From: DASXTW01 sp046726275
GTDB lineage: Bacteria > Actinomycetota > UBA4738
Direction of reading: 5' to 3'
Assembly (NCBI GenBank): GCA_046726275.1
Contig: JBKPAF010000093.1
Span: 1-14,984 of the forward strand
Length of the DNA: 14,984 bases
The position numbers and the translations under genes were made by a program. Shown here piece by piece: positions 6,120 through 13,684 of this stretch. Below the pieces are notes generated by a model. That model saw only the letters and a list, made by a program, of their open reading frames with translations, did not search any database and was not told the origin of the DNA. Numbering within the stretch: the stretch's first letter is position 1; every line of letters starts with the position of its first letter.

Positions 6120-6692
6120 ATGCCTGAGCGGTCCCGCAACGCACGGTCCCACCGGAAGATCCTGGAGGCCACCCTGTCCCTCTTGGCCGAGGGCGGCTAT
6201 TCGCATCTGACCATCGAAAGAGTGGCGGCCACAGCGGGGGTGGCCAAGACCACGATCTACCGGTGGTGGCCATCCAAGCCCGCGCTGGTGGTGGCGGCCG
6301 CGGAGGACCTGGCCGCGAATGTCCGCAGGCCGGACACGGGGAACGTTCGGGACGACCTTGTCGCTCTCCTACGAGACGTGATCAAGGTCTACACGACGAC
6401 TGTCGCGGGCCGAGTCATCCCTGGGCTGATCGCGGACATGGCGGAGTACCCGGACCTCGCCGAGGCCATCGGGAGGTTCTGGGTGGCCAGGCGAGAGATC
6501 ATGCTGGAGGTGCTCAAGCGCGGCGTCACCAGGGGCGAGCTGCGAAGCAACATTGACCTTCAGCTCGCGGCCGACCTGCTGTACGGTCCGATCTACTATC
6601 GGTTCCTGGTCAGCCGGGCGGCGCTCAAGCGCACCTTCGCAGATCAGGTCGTCGACGCAGTGCTCAGGGGAAAGGCGATTGCCAAGAAGTGA
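6120..6692 (+). CDS. TetR/AcrR-family transcriptional regulator
   Basis: A 190-residue one-component repressor. The N-terminal DNA-binding domain (about 10-56) contains the family pattern ILEATLSLLAEGGYSHLTIERVAATAGVAKTTIYRWWPSKPALV, with the helix-turn-helix at about 30-50. The rest is all-helical and forms the ligand-binding and dimer domain, of the type with a C-terminal LAADLLYGPIYYRFLVSR segment. The ligand is unknown. ATG 6120 fits the family N-terminus (MPERSRNARSHRKI); the frame also has a TTG at 6108 that adds four residues, and no strong ribosome site serves either. Its 3' end overlaps the Ppx/GppA start by 14 bp, so the two are translated together. The palindrome at 6031-6050 is the likely operator. 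This places a phosphatase gene under a small-molecule-sensing repressor. Confidence 0.9.
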   Translation: MPERSRNARSHRKILEATLSLLAEGGYSHLTIERVAATAGVAKTTIYRWWPSKPALVVAAAEDLAANVRRPDTGNVRDDLVALLRDVIKVYTTTVAGRVIPGLIADMAEYPDLAEAIGRFWVARREIMLEVLKRGVTRGELRSNIDLQLAADLLYGPIYYRFLVSRAALKRTFADQVVDAVLRGKAIAKK

Positions 6693-8235
6693 GTGGGCGC
6701 CGGCCAGAGCTCCGGCTTCGCGGAGGCCGGTCGCCATCATCGACCTCGGGTCCAACTCAGGTCGGGTCGTCGTCCTTCGGATCGCGCCCGAGGGCCACCT
6801 GGAAATCCTGGCGGACGCCCGCTCGCCTCTCCGCCTTGCCAGGGAGCTGGTAGCCCGGCCCAAATTCTCAGAGGAGGCCATCGATCGCGTCGTGGCGGCG
6901 CTCAAGGACTTCACCTCCATCGCAGCCGGGTCGACCGCACGCCGGGTCATCGCGGTGGCCACTTCAGCGATCCGAGAGGCCGAGAACGGCCGGCGCCTCA
7001 TCGAGCGAGCGCGAAAGGAAGCGGGGGTCCGGGTAGTCGTGATCGACGGCGAGGATGAGGCTCGATACGCGTTCCTGGGAGCCGTCTACGGCGTGGAGGC
7101 CCACGCTGGCATGCTGATCGACGTCGGCGGGGGCAGCATCGAGGCGTCCTCGTTCCGCGACCGCACGCTGATCCGCTCGTGGACGCTTCCCCTCGGGGCC
7201 CTCCGCCTCAGCATGAAGTTCCTGAAGAGCGACCCTCCATCGGATGAGGAGGTGGCCGAGCTCCGAGACCACATCCGGAAGACGCTCAACGAGGCGGGTG
7301 TCCCACGGCTCAAAGCGGACGAGCGTTTGGTAGGCACGGGCGGAACCATCCGGAACCTCGCCAAGATGGATCGACAGATGGGGCGGTATCCGATCCCGCG
7401 CATCCACGGGTACGTCCTCTCGCGAGACCACGTCGCCGACATCGAGGCGATGGTCGGATCGAGGGCCAGCTCACGCCGCAGGTTGATCCCGGGCCTCAAC
7501 GCCGACCGCGCCGACTCGATCGTCGGCGGGGCCCTTGCCACGCTGGTCACCATGGAGGCGCTGCGGGCCGATGAGCTGATCGTCTCCGGACAAGGTCTTC
7601 GCGAGGGGGTCTTCTATGACCTGCTCGGCCTGCGGCTGCCTCCGGTGGAGCAGGTTCGCCGCGCCTCCGTGGCGGCTCTGGTAGCCCGATTCGCATCATG
7701 GGATGCGGGGCGAGCCCGTCGCAGGAGGGCAATCGCCCTCGCGTTGCTGGAGACGTTGGACCCGGCGGCCGGCAACCGAATCAAGGAACGGCTGGAGCAT
7801 GCCAGCACCATCCTGGATATCGGGCGGAGCATCGATTACTACAGCCGCCATTCGCACGCGGCCGACATCCTGACTGAATCCGACCTGGCCGGATTCTCCC
7901 ATCGGAAGCTCGCGCTGCTCGGGGCGGTCGTGCGCGAGGCGGGTGAGGACGGATCCGTGGTTCGCTCGTACCGGCCGCTCCTCGGCCCGGCCGACCGATC
8001 CGGCGTGTCGAAGGCGAGCGCCATCCTCGCTCTGGCGGACGAGATCGAACATCGCATGCGGCCGAAGGCGCAGCTCCCGGTGCAGTGCGTGGTACGGAAA
8101 CGGGAGGTTCGCCTGACGGCGCCGCTGTTCGATCCCTACCGGCAGGAGATCCTGGGGCGGCAGTTCCGCCGGGCCTTCGGGAAGCGACTGGTCATCGAGC
8201 CCGGGATGCCAGCGCCCGAAGGATCTTCGGGCTGA
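6679..8235 (+). CDS. Ppx/GppA-family phosphatase (exopolyphosphatase / pppGpp phosphohydrolase type)
   Basis: A 518-residue protein of the ASKHA fold. It has the first phosphate loop IDLGSNSGR (21-29), the conserved TSAIREAENG segment (95-104) and the GEDEARYAFLG segment (124-134), whose Glu corresponds to the catalytic Glu of Ppx. The second phosphate loop IDVGGGSIE is at 147-155, and GTGGTIRNLA follows. A C-terminal helical, HD-like domain (about 340-500) has a degenerate HD pattern (YSRHSHAADIL). Family members release phosphate from the end of polyphosphate or convert pppGpp to ppGpp; sequence alone does not decide between them. The nearby PPK genes favour polyphosphate. The start TTG 6679 has GGGGAAAGG just upstream and puts the first core strand near residue 17. 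No other in-frame ATG or GTG lies between there and the core. The 3' end overlaps the convergent SixA-like gene by 44 bp. Confidence 0.88.
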   Translation: MPRSEWAPARAPASRRPVAIIDLGSNSGRVVVLRIAPEGHLEILADARSPLRLARELVARPKFSEEAIDRVVAALKDFTSIAAGSTARRVIAVATSAIREAENGRRLIERARKEAGVRVVVIDGEDEARYAFLGAVYGVEAHAGMLIDVGGGSIEASSFRDRTLIRSWTLPLGALRLSMKFLKSDPPSDEEVAELRDHIRKTLNEAGVPRLKADERLVGTGGTIRNLAKMDRQMGRYPIPRIHGYVLSRDHVADIEAMVGSRASSRRRLIPGLNADRADSIVGGALATLVTMEALRADELIVSGQGLREGVFYDLLGLRLPPVEQVRRASVAALVARFASWDAGRARRRRAIALALLETLDPAAGNRIKERLEHASTILDIGRSIDYYSRHSHAADILTESDLAGFSHRKLALLGAVVREAGEDGSVVRSYRPLLGPADRSGVSKASAILALADEIEHRMRPKAQLPVQCVVRKREVRLTAPLFDPYRQEILGRQFRRAFGKRLVIEPGMPAPEGSSG

Positions 8236-8704
8236 CGCTCCATCTGAGCCAGCCGCCGTTCCGTCCGAAAGCGCCGTCAAGACCGATGCAGACCACCCCG
8301 CCCTTCTTCACCTCGATCGCCAGATCTGGCTGGGCTCCGGCGGTCAGGTGTGCAGCTAGCTCGCTCAGGTTTGGTTCGTGTCCGACCACGGCCATCGTCT
8401 GGGGGCCGGCGTGTCGACGGAGTGCAGTCACAGCCAGCGTCACTCGCTGGCCGGCCTCAAATGCCGGCTCTGGCTTGGGATCGGGCCACCCAGCTTCTTC
8501 GGTCAGGATCTCGGCGGTTCGCCACGCCCGCGCCATTGGGCTGGACAGCACCAATTCAACAGTGGGGACGATTCGCTTCAGTCCGCGGGCTGCGACCCTG
8601 AATCGAGCCTCGCCCTGGGGCGTGAGCGGTCGTCTGCCATCATCAGGCCACCGGGCCGGGTCGCGCTCGGCGGCTATGGCGTGGCGGACCAGATAGAGCT
8701 CCAT
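8192..8704 (-). CDS. sixA: SixA-like phosphohistidine phosphatase (histidine phosphatase superfamily)
   Basis: A 170-residue single-domain member of the histidine phosphatase superfamily. It has the RHA motif LVRHA (5-9) with His8 as the phospho-acceptor, PLTPQGEARF (26-35), the second arginine in LSSPMARAWRTAEIL, and VVGHEPNLSEL (106-116) with His109. Length and motifs resemble SixA, which removes phosphate from phosphohistidine proteins. Phosphatases acting on small molecules share the fold, so the substrate is open. ATG 8704 begins 2 bp after the stop of the CYTH-CHAD gene, making it the last gene of the PPK2 / CYTH-CHAD / SixA operon. PPK1 nearby works through a phosphohistidine intermediate, which suggests a possible target. 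The C-terminal coding region overlaps the end of the opposite-strand Ppx/GppA gene by 44 bp. Confidence 0.85.
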   Translation of the reverse strand: MELYLVRHAIAAERDPARWPDDGRRPLTPQGEARFRVAARGLKRIVPTVELVLSSPMARAWRTAEILTEEAGWPDPKPEPAFEAGQRVTLAVTALRRHAGPQTMAVVGHEPNLSELAAHLTAGAQPDLAIEVKKGGVVCIGLDGAFGRNGGWLRWSVSPKILRALASRAR

Positions 8705-8706
8705 AT

Positions 8707-10407
8707 CTAGCCCGCGTCATGCGGTTGGGCCCATCGCCCGACGTCGGTGGTCGACTCGGCATGAGTCACTGGAGGCTCGACCGAGCGAAGGACGGGAGGC
8801 GAGGCGATGTCCGGACGGCGACCCAGCATCTCACGCTGAAGCGCCTTCCACCGTTTGCCGGACACCCTCTTGTACGCCTTGGGAAACCGAGCCCGAAGCT
8901 GCTCTTGTTGCTCCTCGTACCGCCGGGCCACGCTGCCCATCGCGAAGATCGTCGCTGGGCTGAGTGGCTCCTCTCGCTCGACTATCAGCGATCGAAGCCG
9001 CCGGATCGCGACGTCCGCGTCCTGATGGAGCCCGAGGAGGTCCTGGAGCTTGACCAGCCGATTCACCAGCGGACCCGCTTCGGCCGGATAGAGCGGGGAC
9101 AGGAATTCCAGCGCGTAGCGGAGTCGCTTCGCCCGGATCCGGAGCCGGTGGAGAGAAGAAGGGGAGGGCGATCGAAGGGCTTCCCGCCCCGCCTTGCGGA
9201 CCTTTCGATGCCTATCAGTGATCAGTTCCGGAGCCGCCGCCAACGCGGGGGTCCGCGCTGCCGGCGAGGTCCGGGCGGGTCCTCGTTGAAGCGCGGTGGT
9301 GAACCCATCGACCAGGCGCGCGTACCGTCCGGAGTCGAGGACGGCCATCATCCGTTCGCGGGCCTCGAGCCGCTGGTCCTCCAACATCCCGCGCAGGGCA
9401 CCGAGGGCCGCTGCATCCTCATCCGTGGAAGCCGCCACCCAGGCATGCTGTTGCTCCAGCTGGACGTCCAGGTCTCGAACCGCGCCGAGCGCGTCGGCCA
9501 CCCACCCGAGCTCGTCCCGGAATCGGGCGAACCTCACCGGCAGTGCGCCGGCGAAGATCGACAGCGCGGCGCGGAGCCGTCGGATGGCCACCCGCATGTC
9601 GTGCAGGTCCTCGACGTCGTCACCGATTCGGGTTCCGGGCTCGTTGGCCAGAACCGCCCCGAAGTGCTGGCGGAGGACGGCGAAAGCCACCTGCCCGACG
9701 GCCATCGAAGGTTCCACGTCCACCGGGCCGAGGTCCGGGGAAGTCGCCGGCCGCAGGCCCTTCGCGAACAGGCCGGCCTCGAACTTGGAAAGCGCAGCGG
9801 GCTGGAGGGCGCATGCCGAACGCAGCGAGTCGACGAATGGCGTCAGCTCCTGAACCCAGGCATTCGGCACTTCCACCTCAACGCGGCGGAGCCGCGCCGA
9901 CTCGTCGTGGTTGCCGAGAGGGATCGTGGTCCGGTCCACGGCGATCTCTCCTGCGGGGGCACCCTCGATGGACAGTGGAAAGGCGCGCCGGCGGGTTCGG
10001 ACCTCGAACAGGGGAACGAGCGCCTTCGTTCCCGCGGCCAGCTTGGCACGGGCGCCCACCGGACCGGACGCATTGAGGACCTCACCCGGGTCCTTCCCTG
10101 TCAGGGGCTCAGTGAACTCCGCCCTGCGCCGCAGGCCGTCCTGGCCTTCGGCAAGGGACTTCAGGGTCGCCTCCGTCCGCCCGCCCTTTCGGCGAATGCG
10201 AAGCGAATACCCTGCCCGATAGAGCCTCCAGTCTTCGGTATCCAGGTAGGTGTCGACGATCGAGGACGACGACCCGGTCGCGACCTTCGGCCCCGGGCCG
10301 TCTCCCACGCCCGCCAGCCACCGTTCGACAGGCCGGACGTCGATCGCGTCGAACTGCCACTCGGTCTCGACGGACGCGCTCGAGGGGGTCGAGTCCTTCC
10401 CGGTCAC
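8707..10407 (-). CDS. CYTH and CHAD domain protein (triphosphate tunnel domain fused to polyphosphate-binding domain)
   Basis: A 566-residue fusion. The N-terminal CYTH domain (about 13-210) starts with ETEWQF, the position of the ExExK signature, and has alternating charged strands typical of a triphosphate tunnel (SLRIRRKGG, ATLKSL, LFEVRTRRRAF, RRVEVEV). The CHAD domain (about 235-510) has the conserved histidine helices LHDMRVAIRRLRAAL (His269) and LHRLRIRAKRLRYALEFL (His420), plus a LVKLQDLLGLHQDADVA segment. CYTH proteins hydrolyse tripolyphosphate or other triphosphates using metal; CHAD domains bind polyphosphate and target polyphosphate granules. A disordered tail follows (about 530-566). 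The start GTG 10407 overlaps the PPK2 stop (GTGA), showing translational coupling; upstream extension of the frame is shadow. Oddity: Lys of ExExK is Gln18. The opposite strand carries a long open frame across this gene, which I regard as an artefact of base composition. Confidence 0.92.
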   Translation of the reverse strand: MTGKDSTPSSASVETEWQFDAIDVRPVERWLAGVGDGPGPKVATGSSSSIVDTYLDTEDWRLYRAGYSLRIRRKGGRTEATLKSLAEGQDGLRRRAEFTEPLTGKDPGEVLNASGPVGARAKLAAGTKALVPLFEVRTRRRAFPLSIEGAPAGEIAVDRTTIPLGNHDESARLRRVEVEVPNAWVQELTPFVDSLRSACALQPAALSKFEAGLFAKGLRPATSPDLGPVDVEPSMAVGQVAFAVLRQHFGAVLANEPGTRIGDDVEDLHDMRVAIRRLRAALSIFAGALPVRFARFRDELGWVADALGAVRDLDVQLEQQHAWVAASTDEDAAALGALRGMLEDQRLEARERMMAVLDSGRYARLVDGFTTALQRGPARTSPAARTPALAAAPELITDRHRKVRKAGREALRSPSPSSLHRLRIRAKRLRYALEFLSPLYPAEAGPLVNRLVKLQDLLGLHQDADVAIRRLRSLIVEREEPLSPATIFAMGSVARRYEEQQEQLRARFPKAYKRVSGKRWKALQREMLGRRPDIASPPVLRSVEPPVTHAESTTDVGRWAQPHDAG

Positions 10408-11300
10408 GGGTAAACCTGAGGGATGAACCGCTGGGTGCTCATAGCCGGCCGCCTGTACCCGGAGTCCTTCTCTCTCGGGGGAAGCTTGATGGGCTTCGGC
10501 GTGAGGTCCTTGTACGGGATCAGGCTGAGCAAGTGGGCGATGCAGTTCAAGCGGGCGTGTCGTTTGATATCGGCGTTCACCACCCACCAGGGCGAGTCCG
10601 ACGTGTCCGTGTAGGTGAACATCTCGTCCTTCGCCTTGGAGTACTCGACCCACCTGCGCCGGGCCTCGAGGTCGAATGGGCTCAGCTTCCACCGCTTGGT
10701 CGGGTCGTCGATCCGATCGTGAAACCGACGCTCCTGCTCCTCGTCGCTCACCGAGAACCAGTACTTGACCAGGATGATCCCCGAGCGGATCAACATCCGT
10801 TCGAACTCCGGACACGAGCGGAGGAACTCCCGATACTCGTCTTCGGTGCAGAAGCCCATGACGTGCTCGACGCCGGCCCGGTTGTACCAACTCCGGTCGA
10901 ACAGAACCATCTCACCCGCCGCTGGAAGGTGAGCCACGTAACGTTGGAAGTACCACTGGCTCTTCTCTCGTTCGGTCGGAGTGGCCAGCGCGACCACCCG
11001 GGCCCCTCTCGGGTTGAGGGGCTCGGTGATCCGCTTGATCACGCCTCCCTTTCCGGCGGCGTCCCGGCCTTCGAAGATCGCGCAGAGCCTCAGGCCCTTG
11101 GCCTTGATCCACTCCTGCAGCTTGACCAGCTCGATGTGCATCTTGCCCAGCTCGCGCTCGTAGTCTCCTCGCGACATCTTGGTTGTCTCTGCATCAGCAG
11201 CCGCCGCGGAGCCATCCCGATCGTCGTTTCCCAAGCCCACGTGCGTTTTCGGTTGGTCCTTCCGTTTCTTGGCGGTCTTTGCGCTCTCTGGGCCAGCCAT
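10404..11300 (-). CDS. ppk2: Polyphosphate kinase 2 (PPK2 family)
   Basis: A 298-residue PPK2 with the P-loop kinase fold. Walker A is FEGRDAAGKGG (76-86), Walker B is MVLFDRSWYNRAGVEH (131-146, with Asp135-Arg136), and the lid is around RRFHDRIDDPTKRWKLSPFD (191-210). It transfers phosphate between polyphosphate and nucleotides, typically NDP to NTP (class I) or in the reverse direction. The sequence looks class I, a one-domain form, but direction and class cannot be proven here. A low-complexity, charged N-terminal extension of about 45 residues precedes the domain. ATG 11300 has GGGGAGG 5 nt upstream, a strong ribosome site. It is the first gene of an operon with the CYTH-CHAD and SixA-like genes and is divergent from ppk1, sharing a 118-bp regulatory gap. 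Confidence 0.94.
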   Translation of the reverse strand: MAGPESAKTAKKRKDQPKTHVGLGNDDRDGSAAAADAETTKMSRGDYERELGKMHIELVKLQEWIKAKGLRLCAIFEGRDAAGKGGVIKRITEPLNPRGARVVALATPTEREKSQWYFQRYVAHLPAAGEMVLFDRSWYNRAGVEHVMGFCTEDEYREFLRSCPEFERMLIRSGIILVKYWFSVSDEEQERRFHDRIDDPTKRWKLSPFDLEARRRWVEYSKAKDEMFTYTDTSDSPWWVVNADIKRHARLNCIAHLLSLIPYKDLTPKPIKLPPREKDSGYRRPAMSTQRFIPQVYP

Positions 11301-11418
11301 CTCGTCCTCCCCAGGTCCGCGGGGGCCCTGGATCGAATGGACGGACCCCCAGCTTGGCAGGCTACCTTCTGTTCACCTCGAAGCGATAGTATTCCGCACC
11401 CAAGCCGGAGGTTCCCCC
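11301..11418. promoter_or_regulatory. Shared divergent promoter region between ppk2 and ppk1
   Basis: This 118-bp gap must drive the ppk2 operon leftward and ppk1 rightward. On the + strand TAGTAT at 11387-11392 is a possible -10 box, about 27 bp before the ppk1 GTG; no good -35 is seen at normal spacing. GTTCACCTCGA at 11371-11381 resembles one 11-nt unit of actinobacterial PhoP boxes, but no second adjacent repeat is visible, so phosphate control is only a hint. The ribosome sites GGGGAGG (ppk2) and GGAGG (ppk1) lie at its two ends. Confidence 0.4.
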
Positions 11419-13638
11419 GTGAGTCTCGAGAGCGGGCCACGTCCGAACCCGACTGATCCGTCTCAGCGGCATTCGGCCGATCAGACCCGCGCGGCCGGTC
11501 AGCCCGTCGATGATGTGTCCCGTCCGGGTCCGACTCGGCAAGGCCGACCGGGACCCGAGCTCTCCATCGTCCCCCCGGCCCAGACCGAGTATCTCAACCG
11601 GCACCTTTCCTGGCTGGACTTCAACGAGCGCGTCCTGGCCATCGCGGAGGACACAGCCTTACCCATCCTGGAGCGAGTGAAATTCCTGGCCATCTTCGCC
11701 GCCAACCTCGACGAGTTCTTCCAGGTCCGAGTGGCCGACCTGGATGAACAGGTCGGTGCCGGGATCGTCGTGCTCTCTCCGGACGGGCTGAGTCCATCTG
11801 ACCAGCTCCAGTTGGTTCGAAATCGGTCCAGCCAGCTTGCGGCACGTCACCAGCGTGTGTTCCTCGATGAGGTCGCCCCCCAGCTCGACCGGGCGGGCGT
11901 GCGCATCGTCGACTGGGATACGCTGGAAGAGGAGGCCAAAAAGTTCCTCGCTGAGGTCTTCGAAGGGTCGATCTTCCCCGTGCTCACCCCACTGTCGGTG
12001 GACCCGGCCCATCCGTTCCCGTACATCTCGAATCTCTCGTTGAACCTGGCCGTAGCCGTCCGCAACCCGCAAACGCTTGTGCGACGGTTCGCGCGGGTGA
12101 AGGTCCCCCCGCTCCTCCCTCGATTCGTGGCGCTTCCGGATGGCGAGAGATTCGTGCCGCTGGAACAAGTCATCGCGGCGCATCTGGGCTCGCTCTTCCC
12201 CGGAATGGACATCGTGGACCATCACGTCTTCCGGTTGACCAGGAACCAAGACCCTGACCTGGAGGAGGACGAGACGATGGACCTGCGGGCGGCGGTCCAG
12301 GCGGTCCTCCTCGAGCGCCGCCGGTCTCAGCACGCTGTCCGCCTGGAAGTCGATGGGACCATGCCCGAGGAAACCCGGGACCTCCTGGTCCGAGAGCTCG
12401 ACCTGGAACCGGCGGACGTCTACGTGGTGGAGGGACCACTCGACCTCACCGGCTTGTGGGCGCTCTACGACCTGGATCGTCCCGACCTGAAGGAGGAGCC
12501 TTGGACGCCGGTGACGCAGCGTCGGCTGGGGGCGCCGGGCCACACCCCTCCCGACCTGTTCCGGGTGCTCTCCCAAGGCGACGTTCTCGTACAACACCCC
12601 TACGACTCGTTCGCCACCTCGGTGGAGAGCTTCATCCACCAGGCCGCCAGTGACCCGGCGGTCCTGGCCATCAAGCAGACGTTGTACCGAACCTCTGGGG
12701 GCGAAAGCGGCATCGTCCGGTCGCTGATCCGAGCGGCCGAATCGGGCAAACAGGTGGTGGCACTCGTCGAGTTGACAGCCAGGTTCGAGGAGGAAGCCAA
12801 CATCGGCTGGGCCAGCGCGCTCGAAAAGGCCGGCGTTCATGTCGTGTACGGCGTGGTCGGGTTGAAGACGCATGCGAAGGTGTCAATGGTGGTTCGCAGA
12901 GAGCCAGCAGGGATCAGGCGCTACTGCCACGTGGGGACGGGGAACTACAACTCGACGACGGCGACCGTGTACGAGGACATCGGCTTGATGAGCGCTGACC
13001 CCGACCTGGGTGCCGACGTTGCGGATCTCTTCAATTACCTCACCGGCTACAGCGGCAAGCGAAAGTACCGGAGGCTTCTCGTCGCCCCCCTGACGCTGCG
13101 TTCAGCCCTGACCGAGCTGATCAGAACGGAGGCCGCGCAGCCCGATGCCCGGATCGTGATGAAGATCAACGGTTTGGTCGACCCCGAGCTGACCGACGAG
13201 CTCTACCGGGCCGCACAGGGCGGGGCGCAGGTGGATCTCCTGGTCCGGGGGATCTGCTGCCTTCGCCCTGGTGTTCCGGGCTTGTCAGAGGGCATCCGGG
13301 TCCGTTCGATCGTGGGCCGATACCTCGAGCACTCGCGCATCTTCCGGTTCGGCGACGGTCGGCGCGCCACAAAGTACTACATCGGGTCCGCCGACCTGAT
13401 GCCTCGCAACCTGGACCACAGGGTCGAGGCGCTGGCCCCCGTGACGGACCCGGAGCTGCGAGCTCGGCTGGACGAGATCCTGGAGGTGTGTCTGGATCCC
13501 GACGCTCCTGCGTGGGAGCTTGGATCCGATGGCGTCTGGTCAAGGGTGGGCTCTGAGGAGGGGCCCACCGTCCATGAGCTCCTTCAGTCGCTGGCGGTGG
13601 GGCGAGGCCGGCCGAGAGCGGTCTCCTCCCCGCAGTAA
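11419..13638 (+). CDS. ppk1: Polyphosphate kinase 1
   Basis: A 739-residue PPK1, near the usual family length of about 690-740. It makes long-chain polyphosphate from ATP, through a phosphohistidine intermediate. A disordered Pro/Arg-rich extension (1-55) precedes the N domain, which begins with YLNRHLSWLDFNERVL (58-73) and NLDEFFQVRVA (96-106). The catalytic half has VGLKTHAKVSMVVRR with His485, matching the autophosphorylated His435 of E. coli PPK. YLEHSRIFRFGDG contains His638, matching His592. The C-terminal part KYYIGSADLMPRNLDHRVEAL is conserved. GTG 11419 has GGAGG 7 nt upstream; the frame is open further upstream but that part lies over the 5' end of ppk2 on the other strand. The Nudix gene follows 46 bp downstream in the same direction. 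The complete domain set and both active-site histidines suggest an active enzyme. Confidence 0.95.
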   Translation: MSLESGPRPNPTDPSQRHSADQTRAAGQPVDDVSRPGPTRQGRPGPELSIVPPAQTEYLNRHLSWLDFNERVLAIAEDTALPILERVKFLAIFAANLDEFFQVRVADLDEQVGAGIVVLSPDGLSPSDQLQLVRNRSSQLAARHQRVFLDEVAPQLDRAGVRIVDWDTLEEEAKKFLAEVFEGSIFPVLTPLSVDPAHPFPYISNLSLNLAVAVRNPQTLVRRFARVKVPPLLPRFVALPDGERFVPLEQVIAAHLGSLFPGMDIVDHHVFRLTRNQDPDLEEDETMDLRAAVQAVLLERRRSQHAVRLEVDGTMPEETRDLLVRELDLEPADVYVVEGPLDLTGLWALYDLDRPDLKEEPWTPVTQRRLGAPGHTPPDLFRVLSQGDVLVQHPYDSFATSVESFIHQAASDPAVLAIKQTLYRTSGGESGIVRSLIRAAESGKQVVALVELTARFEEEANIGWASALEKAGVHVVYGVVGLKTHAKVSMVVRREPAGIRRYCHVGTGNYNSTTATVYEDIGLMSADPDLGADVADLFNYLTGYSGKRKYRRLLVAPLTLRSALTELIRTEAAQPDARIVMKINGLVDPELTDELYRAAQGGAQVDLLVRGICCLRPGVPGLSEGIRVRSIVGRYLEHSRIFRFGDGRRATKYYIGSADLMPRNLDHRVEALAPVTDPELRARLDEILEVCLDPDAPAWELGSDGVWSRVGSEEGPTVHELLQSLAVGRGRPRAVSSPQ

Positions 13639-13684
13639 GCCTCGACCGCAGGGGTGCATGGCCTCCGGTAGCGGAGTTTCGATC

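Noticed and set aside
8719..10413. Very long open frame on the + strand (about 560 residues) opposite the CYTH-CHAD gene
   Set aside because: It lies antisense to a gene with clear CYTH and CHAD motifs, its translation is Arg/Pro/Gly-rich without any domain, and high GC content commonly leaves antisense frames open.
11179..11418. N-terminal extension of the ppk1 frame to 11179
   Set aside because: It would overlap the ppk2 start on the other strand and is low-complexity; GTG 11419 has a well-spaced GGAGG.
10533..11456. Open frame on the + strand (about 300 residues) opposite ppk2
   Set aside because: Opposite the conserved PPK2 P-loop and Walker B region, with no recognisable domain; ppk1 starts at GTG 11419 in another frame.
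11659..12873. Long open frame on the - strand (about 400 residues) inside ppk1
   Set aside because: Antisense to strongly conserved PPK1 sequence; composition is that of a shadow and there is no family motif or ribosome site.
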